64,000 nt of DNA from Maribacter huludaoensis (GTDB lineage: Bacteria; Bacteroidota; Bacteroidia; Flavobacteriales; Flavobacteriaceae): contig NZ_JARKMS010000001.1 in the NCBI RefSeq assembly GCF_029350945.1, forward strand, positions 250,375 through 314,374, read 5' to 3'. The first letter of the stretch is position 1. Every line of letters begins with the position of its first letter. A program made the position numbers and the translations under genes. The notes under the pieces are model-generated. The model was not told the origin of the DNA. It ran no database searches and was given only the letters and a program-made list of their open reading frames with translations. Shown here piece after piece: positions 55,393 through 64,000 of this stretch.

Positions 55393-56214
55393 ATGAAAAA
55401 CAAACAGTTAGTTAATAGAAATATAGAAGCCTTTTACACAAGAGCCTCTGAAGAAACCCGACTAGAAAAAGGTATGGGCGTATTTGAATTTGAAAGAATT
55501 AAATCTTTAATTGAAAAATACCTTTCTAATACATCGTCAAAAATTATTGATGTTGGTGGCGGTACTGGTAAGTATGCTGAATGGCTTGCAAAAAAAGGTC
55601 ATTTAGTCCATTTGGTTGAGCCTGTTGCTAAACACCTACATATAGCCGAAAACCGAGCCAAGAAATTAAAAAACAAGTTTAAAGTTCACTTTGGCGAATC
55701 TAGAAACCTAGACTTTCCTAACAACTATGCAGACCTTATCATCCTTCATGGACCTCTTTATCATCTTCAAAAAAAAGAAGATAGGCAATTAAGCATTTTA
55801 GAGGCGAGACGTGTTGTAAAAGAAGATGGAATCATTTTGGGTTTTGCTATCAATTATACGGCATCAACTCTGGTGGGGCTTTTAAACGGACTCATACACA
55901 AAAAGCCATTCTTTGAAATGTGCAAGAATGAATTAACAACAGGAATTCATAATCCGCCAGATCAATTTCCTTGGCTCTTGACCGAGGCATTTTATCACAA
56001 ACCAGAACAGTTAAAATCAGAGTTTGTAAACCAAGGTTTAGCCTATTTAAGTACCTATGCCATTGAAGGAATATCTTGGCTTGACAAAGACTTCTTTACA
56101 AATATGTTAAATGACAATAAAAGAAAAACCTTATTAGAACTATTACAAATAACTGAAAACGACAGCTGCATTTTAGCATTTAGTCCACATATGATGATAG
56201 CTGTAAAAAAATAA
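55393..56214 (+). CDS. SAM-dependent class I methyltransferase
   Basis: A 273-residue soluble methyltransferase. Motif I is IIDVGGGTGKYAEWLAKKGH, with VHLVEPVAKHL as motif II (acidic end of beta-2), ESRNLDFPNNYADLIILHGPLYHL as post-I/motif IV and ARRVVKEDGIILGFAINY as motif VI. The substrate is not recognisable. The start could be the ATG at 55381 or 55393; 55393 gives MKNKQLVNRNIEAFYTRASEE, where folded sequence begins. A longer TTG start at 55318 is unlikely. The small gene after it begins 4 bp past its stop. Confidence 0.82.
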   Translation: MKNKQLVNRNIEAFYTRASEETRLEKGMGVFEFERIKSLIEKYLSNTSSKIIDVGGGTGKYAEWLAKKGHLVHLVEPVAKHLHIAENRAKKLKNKFKVHFGESRNLDFPNNYADLIILHGPLYHLQKKEDRQLSILEARRVVKEDGIILGFAINYTASTLVGLLNGLIHKKPFFEMCKNELTTGIHNPPDQFPWLLTEAFYHKPEQLKSEFVNQGLAYLSTYAIEGISWLDKDFFTNMLNDNKRKTLLELLQITENDSCILAFSPHMMIAVKK

Positions 56215-56218
56215 ACGC

Positions 56219-56416
56219 ATGAAAAATAAAGACAGGTATTTTAAAGCACTAGGTGAAAACCAAGGACAATTAAATGAGATTGACTTAGGAGAAAAAATTC
56301 AACTAGAAGAAAATGAAACTAGAGAAATAATAGCACAATTATTATCTGAACATAAAATTAAATATGATAATGACAGGGTATGCAAATATCTAGTTGTAAA
56401 TAAAAAAAGTAGGTGA
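56219..56416 (+). CDS. Small protein, possibly winged-helix-like
   Basis: A 65-residue polar protein co-transcribed with the methyltransferase (4 bp gap). The sequence GENQGQLNEIDLGEKIQLEE-NETREIIAQLLSEHKIKY reads as two or three helices followed by a short strand pair (VCKYLVV), like a small winged helix-turn-helix. No family is recognised with certainty and no function is claimed. The neat spacing after the methyltransferase supports it as a real gene. Confidence 0.55.
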   Translation: MKNKDRYFKALGENQGQLNEIDLGEKIQLEENETREIIAQLLSEHKIKYDNDRVCKYLVVNKKSR

Positions 56417-56510
56417 TATTGAAAACAAACATGGACGGATTATTCTTAAAAGCGCTCCTTGAAGTATTTGGAAAAACAAATAGCATTATTCAAATTTCAA
56501 TATTACAAAT

Positions 56511-56543
56511 GAAATCCGGAAATCTATATTGGTTTCCGGTTTC
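56511..56543. repeat. Inverted repeat after the methyltransferase unit
   Basis: GAAA-T-CCGGAAA and TTTCCGGTTTC pair over 11 bp with one bulged T and a 10-base loop. It may stop transcription of the methyltransferase unit, but no T-run follows. Confidence 0.4.
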
Positions 56544-56595
56544 CTAATGTATAACTTTTGGTATATAACTGCAAAGTAGCTACAAATGTACTTGC

Positions 56596-57015
56596 CTAAT
56601 TATAACTACTATTGTCTTGTACTTTTTTTACTGCAAATGAGCTTTCATCAATCCAAACAAGGTTCCAATTCATATTAGGGTCAGTATTGTAGCTTTCAAG
56701 CGTTACGATCTGTTCTTGATAGTTAAAACGATAATATCCATTTATTACTCTCCTGTGAAAATCATTCCCACATCGTCTACCAATTTTTCTTCCTGAATTA
56801 AAACTTATGCGATATTCACCCGTAGTTAAAAATCGAAGCTCCCAATTGACTTTTAAAGTTCTAACTCTTTTATAAATTGTAAACACAGTGTTGCCTTCTG
56901 TCATAGTATGATCAACCGTCCAACGACCAATTAAATAGGATTGTGAGATTTCTTTCTCTTGACCAAAACAAAACTGAGCAAAAAAGAATACAAACAGGAA
57001 TATTGATTTTCTCAT
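56596..57015 (-). CDS. Small secreted lipocalin-like protein
   Basis: A 139-residue protein. With the ATG at 57015 it starts MRKSIFLFVFFFAQFCFGQ, a signal peptide with cleavage near FG-Q. The mature part is strand-rich, with LIGRWTVDHTMTEGNTV, WELRFLTTGEYRISF and EQIVTLESYNTDPNMNWNLV, like small lipocalin-type domains that start with a GxW motif. There is no lipid-anchor cysteine at the cleavage site. Function unknown. A decayed gene of similar type lies upstream on the other strand (57165-57538). Confidence 0.65.
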   Translation of the reverse strand: MRKSIFLFVFFFAQFCFGQEKEISQSYLIGRWTVDHTMTEGNTVFTIYKRVRTLKVNWELRFLTTGEYRISFNSGRKIGRRCGNDFHRRVINGYYRFNYQEQIVTLESYNTDPNMNWNLVWIDESSFAVKKVQDNSSYN

Positions 57016-57164
57016 AAATGGGTAAAAACAAGAATCGTTCCAACTTATATTCTTCCACATCTTAAAGAATTTACAGATAGTATTTGGTTAAAACCACAGA
57101 TAATCAATTGTAAAATCAAGTAACGAAAGAACATTTAAATCACCATGAACATACGAAAGAAAAA

Positions 57165-57538
57165 ATGCTTTTACTCTTCATGCTGATTCAAGTTCAGGTT
57201 ACCTCTGAAGTAGTATTAGAAAATAAATTAACCGGTACATGGCGGATTGAAAAAGTTCATATCATCCAACCAGGGGTTTGTATTCGAAATTACATCTACC
57301 AAATAATTGGAAGCACTTTTACATTACCAATAATCATTTAAGCTATGCAACTTCAAACTATAAATAGTTCTCGTTAGATAATAATGATGAGTTATACTGG
57401 GTTTTAGAAAAAGAACATCTAGTTATAAAATCAAAAAACACTAAAGAAATTTATTCATTAAAAATCATATTTAAAAAAGATACATTGACTTTATTGATTT
57501 CTAATTTAATTACAATTGTTTTAAAAAAAAGGAATTAG
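57165..57538 (+). pseudogene. Decayed small lipocalin-like secreted protein gene
   Basis: The first part (from 57165) encodes MLLLFMLIQVQV, a signal-peptide-like start, then LENKLTGTWRIEKVHIIQPG with the lipocalin-like GTW motif, and runs into a stop at 57339. In the frame shifted by one base, coding-like sequence resumes as KHFYITNNHLSYATSNYK, is crossed by one TAG, and continues with FSLDNNDELYWVLEKEHLVI to a TAG at 57536-57538. One frameshift (about 57270-57310) and one nonsense codon therefore separate three readable pieces. Confidence 0.55.
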
Positions 57539-57862
57539 CAGAAATTGACATCAAGCTAAAATTAATACTCAAGTTTTTTTCAAGAAACAAGAATTTAAAA
57601 AAGTGTAGTTGAAAAATAGCGGATATCACTTAAAGTAAATTTCTACTAATTAAAATACCAATTTGTATTTTAATTAGTAGATGAATGAAAAATTTTCCCC
57701 TGTGCCTATCATTTAAAAATTGATTACTAGATTGAAATAAAAATAACTATTGGTTTATAATTTATTGTTCTATTAATAAGCCTCAACTATTCAAACCACA
57801 AAGCCCTTATCATCTAAAATGATAAGGGCTTTGTATAATTCGATTATTCACATATAGTAATG
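57539..57862. other. Non-coding stretch between the decayed gene and the PorP-SPOR gene
   Basis: 324 bp of very AT-rich sequence. Apart from the terminator hairpin at 57799-57833, and a repeated TAATTAAAATACC/TTTTAATTAG-like inverted repeat near 57650-57680, nothing is evident. Confidence 0.45.
57799..57833 (-). terminator. Hairpin terminator after the PorP-SPOR gene
   Basis: A perfect 15 bp stem CAAAGCCCTTATCAT/ATGATAAGGGCTTTG with a 5-base loop lies 30 bp after the stop of the minus-strand gene. The T-tract is weak, so this is a likely rather than a certain intrinsic terminator. Confidence 0.65.
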
Positions 57863-60073
57863 CTACACGAGCAGTTCTTGATTGACTCGCATAATCCACA
57901 TCTTATCATCATAGGCATCGTTCAGCTTAGAGTAATATGAAATCAAGGCATTGGTCCAAGAATCGTGCTTCTTAAGATACACATATCTATAATTGTTCTT
58001 TGGGTTGATAAAGTAGCTTGCATTTAAACCGAATGAATTTAAAAGCGAAACAAACTTCTTGGCATTGCTAGGGTTGGCAAATACGTTAGCTATTAAATAA
58101 TAACCAGATCCGGCACCCTCAATAACATAAGATTTAGAGTCGGCTTCTCTAGACTCAACGTTATCTCTTACCACCTCATTAGAAGTAAGAACATTGGAGT
58201 CGTACTTAGAAGACTTCTCTTTGATCTTATTGACATTACTGGCGTAAGCTTCGTTCGTATATCTATTATCCACGTTCATGATCCACATGGCACCATCATA
58301 TGCACCGTTCAATTTAGAATCGTGTGCAGCAACAGCATCTTCAAATGTATCATAACGTTGAAGGTAAACATACTTTAAGCCTGTATTTGGATTATCGATA
58401 TAATCAGCATTAATACCCTTGGCATTTAAATCGTCAATAAAATTATTCATATACTGACCACCTTTGTACACATTGGCTACTACATAGTAACCATCAGTAA
58501 CATCCGGTAGATCTTTAAATTTTTGACTTTTAACTCTGTCCTGTGCTACTTCCCTAACCGTATTCGTAGTAGGTACAGAAGTATTTCTAGGTCTGTTTGC
58601 CACTACAGCGTCATTGGGTTGAACCTGCTCTGTAAAATTATCCCTATCAGTATAATTTGTTTTGGTCTCCGCAACTTCTTGTCTCTCGGTAACCGGGTTT
58701 TCTCTTTCGTTAGCTATCACCGCTACCCTATCTTGTTGCGTTATATTGCTTGGTTCATTACCTGATATAACCTGTCCTGAATTACTTGGATTATACTGTT
58801 CAGTATTTATAACGGTTGAACTACTAGGGTTGTAGTTAGATGCAACAGCAGTATTACTATTCTCATCTAGGAAAAGTTCTTTGGCCTTATTTTCTAAATC
58901 AGGTCTTTCTCCATTAGTTTCATTACGAACCATACGCATGACCATAGCAAAACGTCTTTCTAAATCAGATTGGCGAATAGCCTCCAATGAATCTTGACGA
59001 AACATCAGCTCTTCTATAATGGCATCGTTCTCCGCCAACTTCATTTTCAATTCCTCTACTTCTTCATTTGTTGCAATGTTCTCTGGCTCTTCATCATTTT
59101 GCACCAGATCATCTTCAAAGTCATCTTCTAACATTACCCTATCCTCGGTAAGATTTGGAGTAAATGAATAAGCAAATGATATCTCATGGGTAACACCAAA
59201 ATTATCGAAGTTGTTAGATAATCCTTTTTCCATTGTGTAGCCTAGAGAGATTCTTTGGTTAAGATTAAAACCAACACCCGCAGCTGCACCATAAAAACTA
59301 TCGTAACCACCTTGGATCCATCCTAGCTTTGGAAGATCAAGAATTAAACTACCGCCAAGGGTAACATCTTCTTCACCCACTTTTCTGACTCTTGCCAAAG
59401 GCATTAAACGCCCTTGTTCAAATATACCATCCTTGTTTTCAAACTGATGGGTATATTGTAAATGACCTGAATATGTTTTATCCTTAAACTCGGTTACAGA
59501 TTCGCTGGTCTTTAAGTTATAATCAAAAAGGTTTTCAGCAAACACACCAACATCGAATTTACCATAAGAAAGGTTGAAACCAGGCTGAAATGATAATAGG
59601 TTCTGATCTTGCAATCCTGCTAAAAAAGGATCTTCTTCAACCGTAGAGACTCTTCCGTTATCAAATCCACTTTGGTAATAGGAAACATTTGCACCGAAAG
59701 TAAAATTACTTTTATCGTTCAACTTAATACCGTATGCATAGTTTGCCAAAACACCAAAGTTGCTTAAGATACCTTCTCTTTGTGAATAAAGGCTAAGACC
59801 TAATCCGGTTCTGTCATTTATACGTCCACTATAGCTTAAGAAATAGTTTTGATTGTTATCATCAAATTGTACCGATTGGTTCCGGTGTAACAAGTTGATA
59901 TAGGATTTGTCTTCCCTAACCGTTGAAAACGTTGGGTTGATTAAGAATCTGTTGTACTTTAAAAGGTTCTGGGAAGGAACGTCATAAGATACGAACGGAT
60001 TTTCCTCTTGCCCGCTAACCTTCATGATAGCCAACACAAATAACAATAGATATAAAACACTTTTCTTTAGCAT
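57863..60073 (-). CDS. PorP/SprF-type barrel fused to a coiled coil and two SPOR-like modules
   Basis: A 736-residue exported protein. After a signal peptide (ending VSGQ near 22) comes a PorP/SprF-like outer-membrane barrel (about 25-305) with NLLKYNRFLINPTFSTVRED and TGLGLSLYSQREGILSNFG. Then follow an acidic linker, a coiled coil (about 335-395, EEVEELKMKLAENDAIIEEL), an Asn/Thr-rich linker and two SPOR-like modules (about 530-610 and 655-736), each running from GYYVVANVY or GYYLIANVF to MWIMNV or MWIMRV. Normal PorP/SprF proteins are about 300-350 residues, so this is a fusion. It follows the type B sorted protein by 7 bp. The SPOR-like part probably faces the periplasm. Confidence 0.85.
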   Translation of the reverse strand: MLKKSVLYLLLFVLAIMKVSGQEENPFVSYDVPSQNLLKYNRFLINPTFSTVREDKSYINLLHRNQSVQFDDNNQNYFLSYSGRINDRTGLGLSLYSQREGILSNFGVLANYAYGIKLNDKSNFTFGANVSYYQSGFDNGRVSTVEEDPFLAGLQDQNLLSFQPGFNLSYGKFDVGVFAENLFDYNLKTSESVTEFKDKTYSGHLQYTHQFENKDGIFEQGRLMPLARVRKVGEEDVTLGGSLILDLPKLGWIQGGYDSFYGAAAGVGFNLNQRISLGYTMEKGLSNNFDNFGVTHEISFAYSFTPNLTEDRVMLEDDFEDDLVQNDEEPENIATNEEVEELKMKLAENDAIIEELMFRQDSLEAIRQSDLERRFAMVMRMVRNETNGERPDLENKAKELFLDENSNTAVASNYNPSSSTVINTEQYNPSNSGQVISGNEPSNITQQDRVAVIANERENPVTERQEVAETKTNYTDRDNFTEQVQPNDAVVANRPRNTSVPTTNTVREVAQDRVKSQKFKDLPDVTDGYYVVANVYKGGQYMNNFIDDLNAKGINADYIDNPNTGLKYVYLQRYDTFEDAVAAHDSKLNGAYDGAMWIMNVDNRYTNEAYASNVNKIKEKSSKYDSNVLTSNEVVRDNVESREADSKSYVIEGAGSGYYLIANVFANPSNAKKFVSLLNSFGLNASYFINPKNNYRYVYLKKHDSWTNALISYYSKLNDAYDDKMWIMRVNQELLV

Positions 60074-60080
60074 GGTGAGC

Positions 60081-62327
60081 TTAACGTATTACTGTGATCG
60101 TACCTTGTTTAAGTACTTCACTGGCATTCCTGATCTTATAGTAGAATACCATGTTTTGTTTGGTGAACGCAGTAGTTGACTGCGGCCAGTTATTTTTATA
60201 GTCGAATTCGTTTACAATTTCTTGACCTTGCTCATTGTATATAATTACATTGACATCTGCCTTATTGGAATAAGAGTTTGGTATGATCCATTGATCGTTT
60301 ATACCATCTCCGTTCACGGTAATTACATTAGGTACCTTGAAGGTATCTAAATAAGAAACTTCTAACTGCCTTACGATCTCGCAATTATCTATTGATGCGA
60401 TTAGGGTATAGCTACCGGCTTCGGTAATCGTAACGCTATCAGAGCTACTTAGTTCAACAGCATTGGCATCTAACCATCTGTAAGCTGTACCACCACTTGC
60501 GGTAACCGTTCTAGTAGTACCTTCAGGTATAACTATTTCCGTACCGGGATCAAGCGTAATCAAGTTTTCATCTAATGGTGTAACCACAATTTCATTAGAG
60601 ATTAACGAACAACCATCTCTATCAATTGCCAGGCTATATGTACCAGGGGTAGACACCGTTAAAACAGCATCTGTAGTATTCATAGATGCACCGTCTAATT
60701 GCCACTCAAAGGTAGCAGAACTCAAGTCGGTAGTTGTGCTTAAAGTAATAGTTTCGCCACCGCTACAGAATACAGTACCTGAACTTGTTATGGCCACTGT
60801 TTCATTAGTTAATAATTGTACCGGTAAAATATTTGAATCTACATTGAAACCGCCGACAGTTGCGTTTAGATCATAATCGCCATTTTCAGAATTTGAAGCC
60901 AGACTAATACTATTGTTTGTTGCACCACTTATAGCTGCGCCATCTTTACTCCATTCATAGGTAAACCCGTTTAATAAAGCACTGGTAACATCTGTTTTTG
61001 TACCATCTGCGGATACAGCGTTAATTAGGTCAACACCCAAAGTTGTACTAGTCGTTTCACAAGAAGTATACGCTTCGGTATAATCTATGGTGATTTCAAA
61101 TGAGGCAGGAGAAACAACAGTCGTAACATCAGAGTTTTTAGAAGAAACAGAACATGTACCCCCCGTTTGCGTAACCTCTGCATAGTATTCACCATCTTCG
61201 GTAATTGTTAAAGTGTTACTTGTTTCACCCGATATCTCTATGTTATTTCTAAACCATTTATAACTCGGTGTAACCGCCGTAGTACTAACAGCCAAAACTT
61301 CATTCTGTGTAGGTAATAAAACCATATTGGTTTCATTGTCTACAGTTACCGTATATAAATCTGCATTTGTAATAGTTACTGCGGCAGATCTTTCATTACA
61401 GATACCCGTACCTGAAATCTCTACTGCATAATCACCTTCAAAACCTGCGTTCGCTGCATTTACGTTATACGAAGTAGAAGTAGCACCAACAATTTCCACT
61501 CCATCCTTAAACCATTGGTAATTCCATGAAGCATCTGTTTGATCTATAGTCAAAGTCTCAATGTCCGTACTACATAAAGAAGTTTTTGAAGGGGCAGTAA
61601 CTGCAATACCGCTACCAGAACCACCAATTGTTACATCAACTATATTGGAATCTGTATTACCGGAACCCGTACATCTTGGTCCGTAATCAATATATACATT
61701 GTACATACCGGATTGCGCAACATTTAAAGTATGACCGATTTCACCTGTTAACTCCGTACCACTTCTAAACCAAATATACTGATAGGTTTCTGGGTTGGCT
61801 ATATTATCTACTTGTAAGGTAATAGCACCTGTGCTACAAACCGTACCTGGGGGTACCCCATCACCTAATTCGCTAATGTTCAAATTAGAGGTAACATCCA
61901 TATAGTACATGTTATAAGCATCAGATTCGCTACCCACTTTTACCGGATCCGTACTACGAACTCTCATTTTATAACCTTGCCCTCTAGTATCGGTAGGTAT
62001 AGCAAAACTGGTATCAAAATCTTTGACATCATTTTTGTCCGTAATGGTCTGTAATGTCTGGGCATTATCAAAGTTGCCACTGGGATCTGATAATTCTAGA
62101 ATAAATTCGTTATTTGGATTGGCAGTACCTATCCAAGTTATGTTAACGAAATACTCGTTAAATCCACCATTTCCAGCACAAACCGCAGACCACGGGGTAC
62201 TTCCGGACAAGTTTGGATTGTCTGCTGGTTCAGGAGCATTGATCACTATTGCTTGTGCAGATAATTGAAATGCGCAAAATAGCATGGATAGTGCTGTAAA
62301 TACGGTAAGTTTGTTCAAGGTTTTCAT
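60081..62327 (-). CDS. Secreted Ig-like protein with T9SS type B C-terminal sorting domain
   Basis: A 748-residue secreted protein. The signal peptide ends near FQLSAQ. Several Ig-like beta-sandwich repeats are visible, each with a W-F-K/R core: YIWFRSGTEL, YQWFKDGVEIVGAT, YKWFRNNIEISGET, YEWSKDGAAISGAT and FEWQLDGASMNT. The C-terminus carries VPNVITVNGDGINDQWIIP, IYNEQGQEIV and VFYYKIRNASEVLKQGTI, a type B sorting domain. The ATG at 62327 was chosen over one 6 bp upstream. It is the first gene of an operon with the PorP-SPOR fusion, which is probably its export or anchoring partner. It is likely a surface or matrix protein; the ligand is unknown. Confidence 0.87.
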   Translation of the reverse strand: MKTLNKLTVFTALSMLFCAFQLSAQAIVINAPEPADNPNLSGSTPWSAVCAGNGGFNEYFVNITWIGTANPNNEFILELSDPSGNFDNAQTLQTITDKNDVKDFDTSFAIPTDTRGQGYKMRVRSTDPVKVGSESDAYNMYYMDVTSNLNISELGDGVPPGTVCSTGAITLQVDNIANPETYQYIWFRSGTELTGEIGHTLNVAQSGMYNVYIDYGPRCTGSGNTDSNIVDVTIGGSGSGIAVTAPSKTSLCSTDIETLTIDQTDASWNYQWFKDGVEIVGATSTSYNVNAANAGFEGDYAVEISGTGICNERSAAVTITNADLYTVTVDNETNMVLLPTQNEVLAVSTTAVTPSYKWFRNNIEISGETSNTLTITEDGEYYAEVTQTGGTCSVSSKNSDVTTVVSPASFEITIDYTEAYTSCETTSTTLGVDLINAVSADGTKTDVTSALLNGFTYEWSKDGAAISGATNNSISLASNSENGDYDLNATVGGFNVDSNILPVQLLTNETVAITSSGTVFCSGGETITLSTTTDLSSATFEWQLDGASMNTTDAVLTVSTPGTYSLAIDRDGCSLISNEIVVTPLDENLITLDPGTEIVIPEGTTRTVTASGGTAYRWLDANAVELSSSDSVTITEAGSYTLIASIDNCEIVRQLEVSYLDTFKVPNVITVNGDGINDQWIIPNSYSNKADVNVIIYNEQGQEIVNEFDYKNNWPQSTTAFTKQNMVFYYKIRNASEVLKQGTITVIR

Positions 62328-62404
62328 ATGCATTTGTAGTTATGGGGGCCACTACGGTTGAAAAGTTGGTTAATAAGTTTTTTATAATCTCAACATTTCT
62401 TAGA

Positions 62405-62472
62405 CAAATATGTTATTAAATACGACGAACAGGAATTTTATGTTGTTAGAAGGAAGATTTCTGTTGTGAAAC
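62405..62472 (-). promoter_or_regulatory. Direct-repeat promoter module ahead of the type B sorted protein gene
   Basis: On the minus strand a distal TTCACAACA (62470 to 62462, within GTTTCACAACAGAAA), a proximal CTAACAACA (62449 to 62441) and a -7-like CATATTTG (62412 to 62405). The boxes are 21 bp apart, with 34 bp from the proximal ACAACA to the -7-like element. Leader to the ATG is about 74 nt. Confidence 0.65.
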
Positions 62473-62525
62473 TCATTTTATGTAAGGTGTGTTTTATTTA
62501 AACTAATGATTTAAGGCAATTTTGC

Positions 62526-62533
62526 TACTTTTG
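62526..62533 (+). promoter_or_regulatory. Bacteroidota -7 element for glnS
   Basis: TACTTTTG is an exact TANNTTTG match, 20 bp before the ATG at 62553. The -33 region is weak. Confidence 0.5.
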
Positions 62534-62552
62534 TAGCCTGAAAAATTATGAC

Positions 62553-64000
62553 ATGAGCGAGACAACAAAGTCTTTGAATTTTATTGAACAAATTGTTGAA
62601 GAGGACTTGGTAAACGGTTATACCAAAGACGAATTACGTTTTCGTTTTCCTCCAGAACCAAACGGGTATCTGCATATTGGACATGCAAGTTCTATTTGCT
62701 TAAATTTTGGTTTAGGTCTTAGATATAATGCCCCTGTAAATCTGAGATTTGATGATACCAACCCGGCTAAAGAAGAACAGGAATTTGTAGATGCCATTAA
62801 AAAAGATGTAGCGTGGCTGGGCTATAAGTGGGATACCGAACGGTATGCGTCTGATTATTTCCAACAATTGTATGATTGGGCAGTTGAACTGATCAAAAAA
62901 GGTAAGGCTTATGTTGACGATCAATCATCTGAAGAAATGGCACTTCAAAAAGGAACGCCGACACAGCCAGGAACAAATAGTCCAAATAGAGATCGGTCTA
63001 TAGAAGAGAATTTACAACTCTTCGAAAAGATGAAAAACGGTGACTTTGAAGAAGGAACACACGTATTAAGAGCTAAAATTGATATGGGCTCATCTAATAT
63101 GTTGATGCGAGATCCTATTATGTACCGCATATTGCACAAAGCACACCACAGAACAAATACCGATTGGTGTATTTATCCGATGTATGATTGGACACATGGT
63201 GAAAGCGACTATATAGAACAAGTATCCCATTCTTTTTGTACGTTGGAATTTGCGATGCACCGTGAATTATATAATTGGTTTTTAGATCAAGTATATGATG
63301 AAAACAAAATAAGGCCTAAACAACGAGAATTTGCTAGAAGGAACCTAAGCCATACCGTAGTCAGTAAAAGAAAACTGGCTCAACTAGTTGAAAAAGGCGT
63401 CGTGAAATCTTGGGACGATCCTAGAATGCCTACAATTTCCGGTTTAAGAAGAAGAGGGTACACTCCAGAAGCTATCCGCAATTTTACAGACGCCATCGGT
63501 ATTGCCAAAAGAGATAATTTAATTGATGTTTCTTTATTGGAATTTCAAGTCCGTGACCATTTAAATAAAGTAGCTCCAAGAGTTATGGGTGTTTTAGACC
63601 CTTTGAAAGTAGTCATTACTAATTATCCTGAGGGCGAAGTAGAGTGGTTAGATGCGGAGAATAATCCTGAAGATGAAAGTGCAGGTTCTAGAAAAGTTCC
63701 TTTTTCAAGAGAATTTTATATTGAAAAAGAAGACTTTAGAGAAGAAGCAAACAAAAAATTCTTTAGGCTAAAACTAGGAAAAGAAGTTCGTTTAAAAAAC
63801 GCATACATTATAAAGGCTGAATCATGCACAAAAGATACTGATGGGAATATTATAGAAGTACAATGTACCTATGATCCTAAAAGTAAAAGTGGTAGTGGTA
63901 CTGAGGAAAGCTTACGTAAGGTAAAAGGTACATTACATTGGGTATCCATAAAACATGCCGTACAGGCAGAGGTTCGTTTATACGATCGTTTGTTTACAGA
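62553..64000 (+). CDS. glnS: Glutaminyl-tRNA synthetase, N-terminal part (runs off the window)
   Basis: The first 482 codons of a class I aminoacyl-tRNA synthetase. Translation from ATG 62553 gives MSETTKSLNFIEQIVEEDL, then RFPPEPNGYLHIGHASSICL with the HIGH motif, RFDDTNPAKEEQEF, IYPMYDWTHGESDYIE and LSHTVVSKRKLAQLVE with the KMSKS-type loop (here VVSKR). These separate GlnRS from the related GluRS. An ATG 5 bp upstream is followed at once by TGA and is not the start. The 3' end lies beyond 64000. Confidence 0.95.
   Translation, partial: MSETTKSLNFIEQIVEEDLVNGYTKDELRFRFPPEPNGYLHIGHASSICLNFGLGLRYNAPVNLRFDDTNPAKEEQEFVDAIKKDVAWLGYKWDTERYASDYFQQLYDWAVELIKKGKAYVDDQSSEEMALQKGTPTQPGTNSPNRDRSIEENLQLFEKMKNGDFEEGTHVLRAKIDMGSSNMLMRDPIMYRILHKAHHRTNTDWCIYPMYDWTHGESDYIEQVSHSFCTLEFAMHRELYNWFLDQVYDENKIRPKQREFARRNLSHTVVSKRKLAQLVEKGVVKSWDDPRMPTISGLRRRGYTPEAIRNFTDAIGIAKRDNLIDVSLLEFQVRDHLNKVAPRVMGVLDPLKVVITNYPEGEVEWLDAENNPEDESAGSRKVPFSREFYIEKEDFREEANKKFFRLKLGKEVRLKNAYIIKAESCTKDTDGNIIEVQCTYDPKSKSGSGTEESLRKVKGTLHWVSIKHAVQAEVRLYDRLFT

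Noticed and set aside
56431..56547. 38-codon frame after the small protein gene
   Set aside because: It has no recognisable family, overlaps an inverted repeat and lacks a convincing start signal.
1..64000. Transposase, integrase or phage genes that would mark a mobile island
   Set aside because: None were found. Codon use and AT content in the polysaccharide locus look like those of the flanking genes.

Overview
The window looks like chromosome from a marine, gliding-type member of the Flavobacteriaceae (Bacteroidota). It is AT-rich, several promoters carry the Bacteroidota -7 element TANNTTTG, and there are type IX secretion (T9SS) proteins with type B C-terminal sorting domains, PorP/SprF-like barrels, a SprB-like giant adhesin, and typical flavobacterial families (DUF4837, GH3, M23 with a cytoplasmic N-terminus). 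The genus cannot be fixed from the sequence alone.

Region 1 (1-23616, almost all minus strand) is a surface-polysaccharide locus. It starts at the left edge with the first codons of purD. Read in the direction of transcription it runs: conserved protein of unknown function, Wzz-like protein, rmlC, rmlD, wecB, wecC, MBOAT acyltransferase, SGNH-like protein, rmlB, a broken lipoprotein gene, rmlA, wecD, wecE, wecF, wzx, wzy, a second broken lipoprotein gene, (a ligase-like gene on the opposite strand), a GT4 glycosyltransferase, wecG, wecA and UDP-glucuronate decarboxylase. This is a full set of the functions that build enterobacterial common antigen (GlcNAc, ManNAcA and Fuc4NAc on undecaprenyl phosphate), in nearly the gene order of the E. 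coli wec cluster, with additions for rhamnose, a fourth glycosyl transfer and probable O-acetylation.

Region 2 (23663-36094) is mainly housekeeping: a GH3 enzyme, an M23 peptidase, TatA, a PorE-like OmpA-family protein, a small membrane protein, a DUF4837 lipoprotein, an MltD-like transglycosylase, phosphoglycerate kinase, DNA polymerase III delta prime, a DoxX-like protein, tRNA-Cys and FolB. Three clear intrinsic terminators separate units, two of them bidirectional.

Region 3 (36140-62327) holds two adhesin/PorP pairs of the T9SS and gliding type. The first is a SprB-like protein of about 5,770 residues followed by a SprF/PorP-like barrel. The second is a 748-residue type B sorted protein followed by an unusual PorP barrel fused to two SPOR-like modules. 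Between them lie a methyltransferase, small genes, a decayed gene and long non-coding stretches. The window ends in the first part of glnS.

The most interesting unexplained signal is a shared promoter module. Both adhesin operons and the PorE-like OmpA gene have two direct repeats of a TTCACAACA-type box, 21 bp apart, at exactly the same distance from a -7-like element. This suggests that one activator controls these surface genes. Two small lipoprotein genes inside the polysaccharide locus are each interrupted by a single in-frame TAA, and the giant adhesin gene contains two separate large internal tandem duplications.
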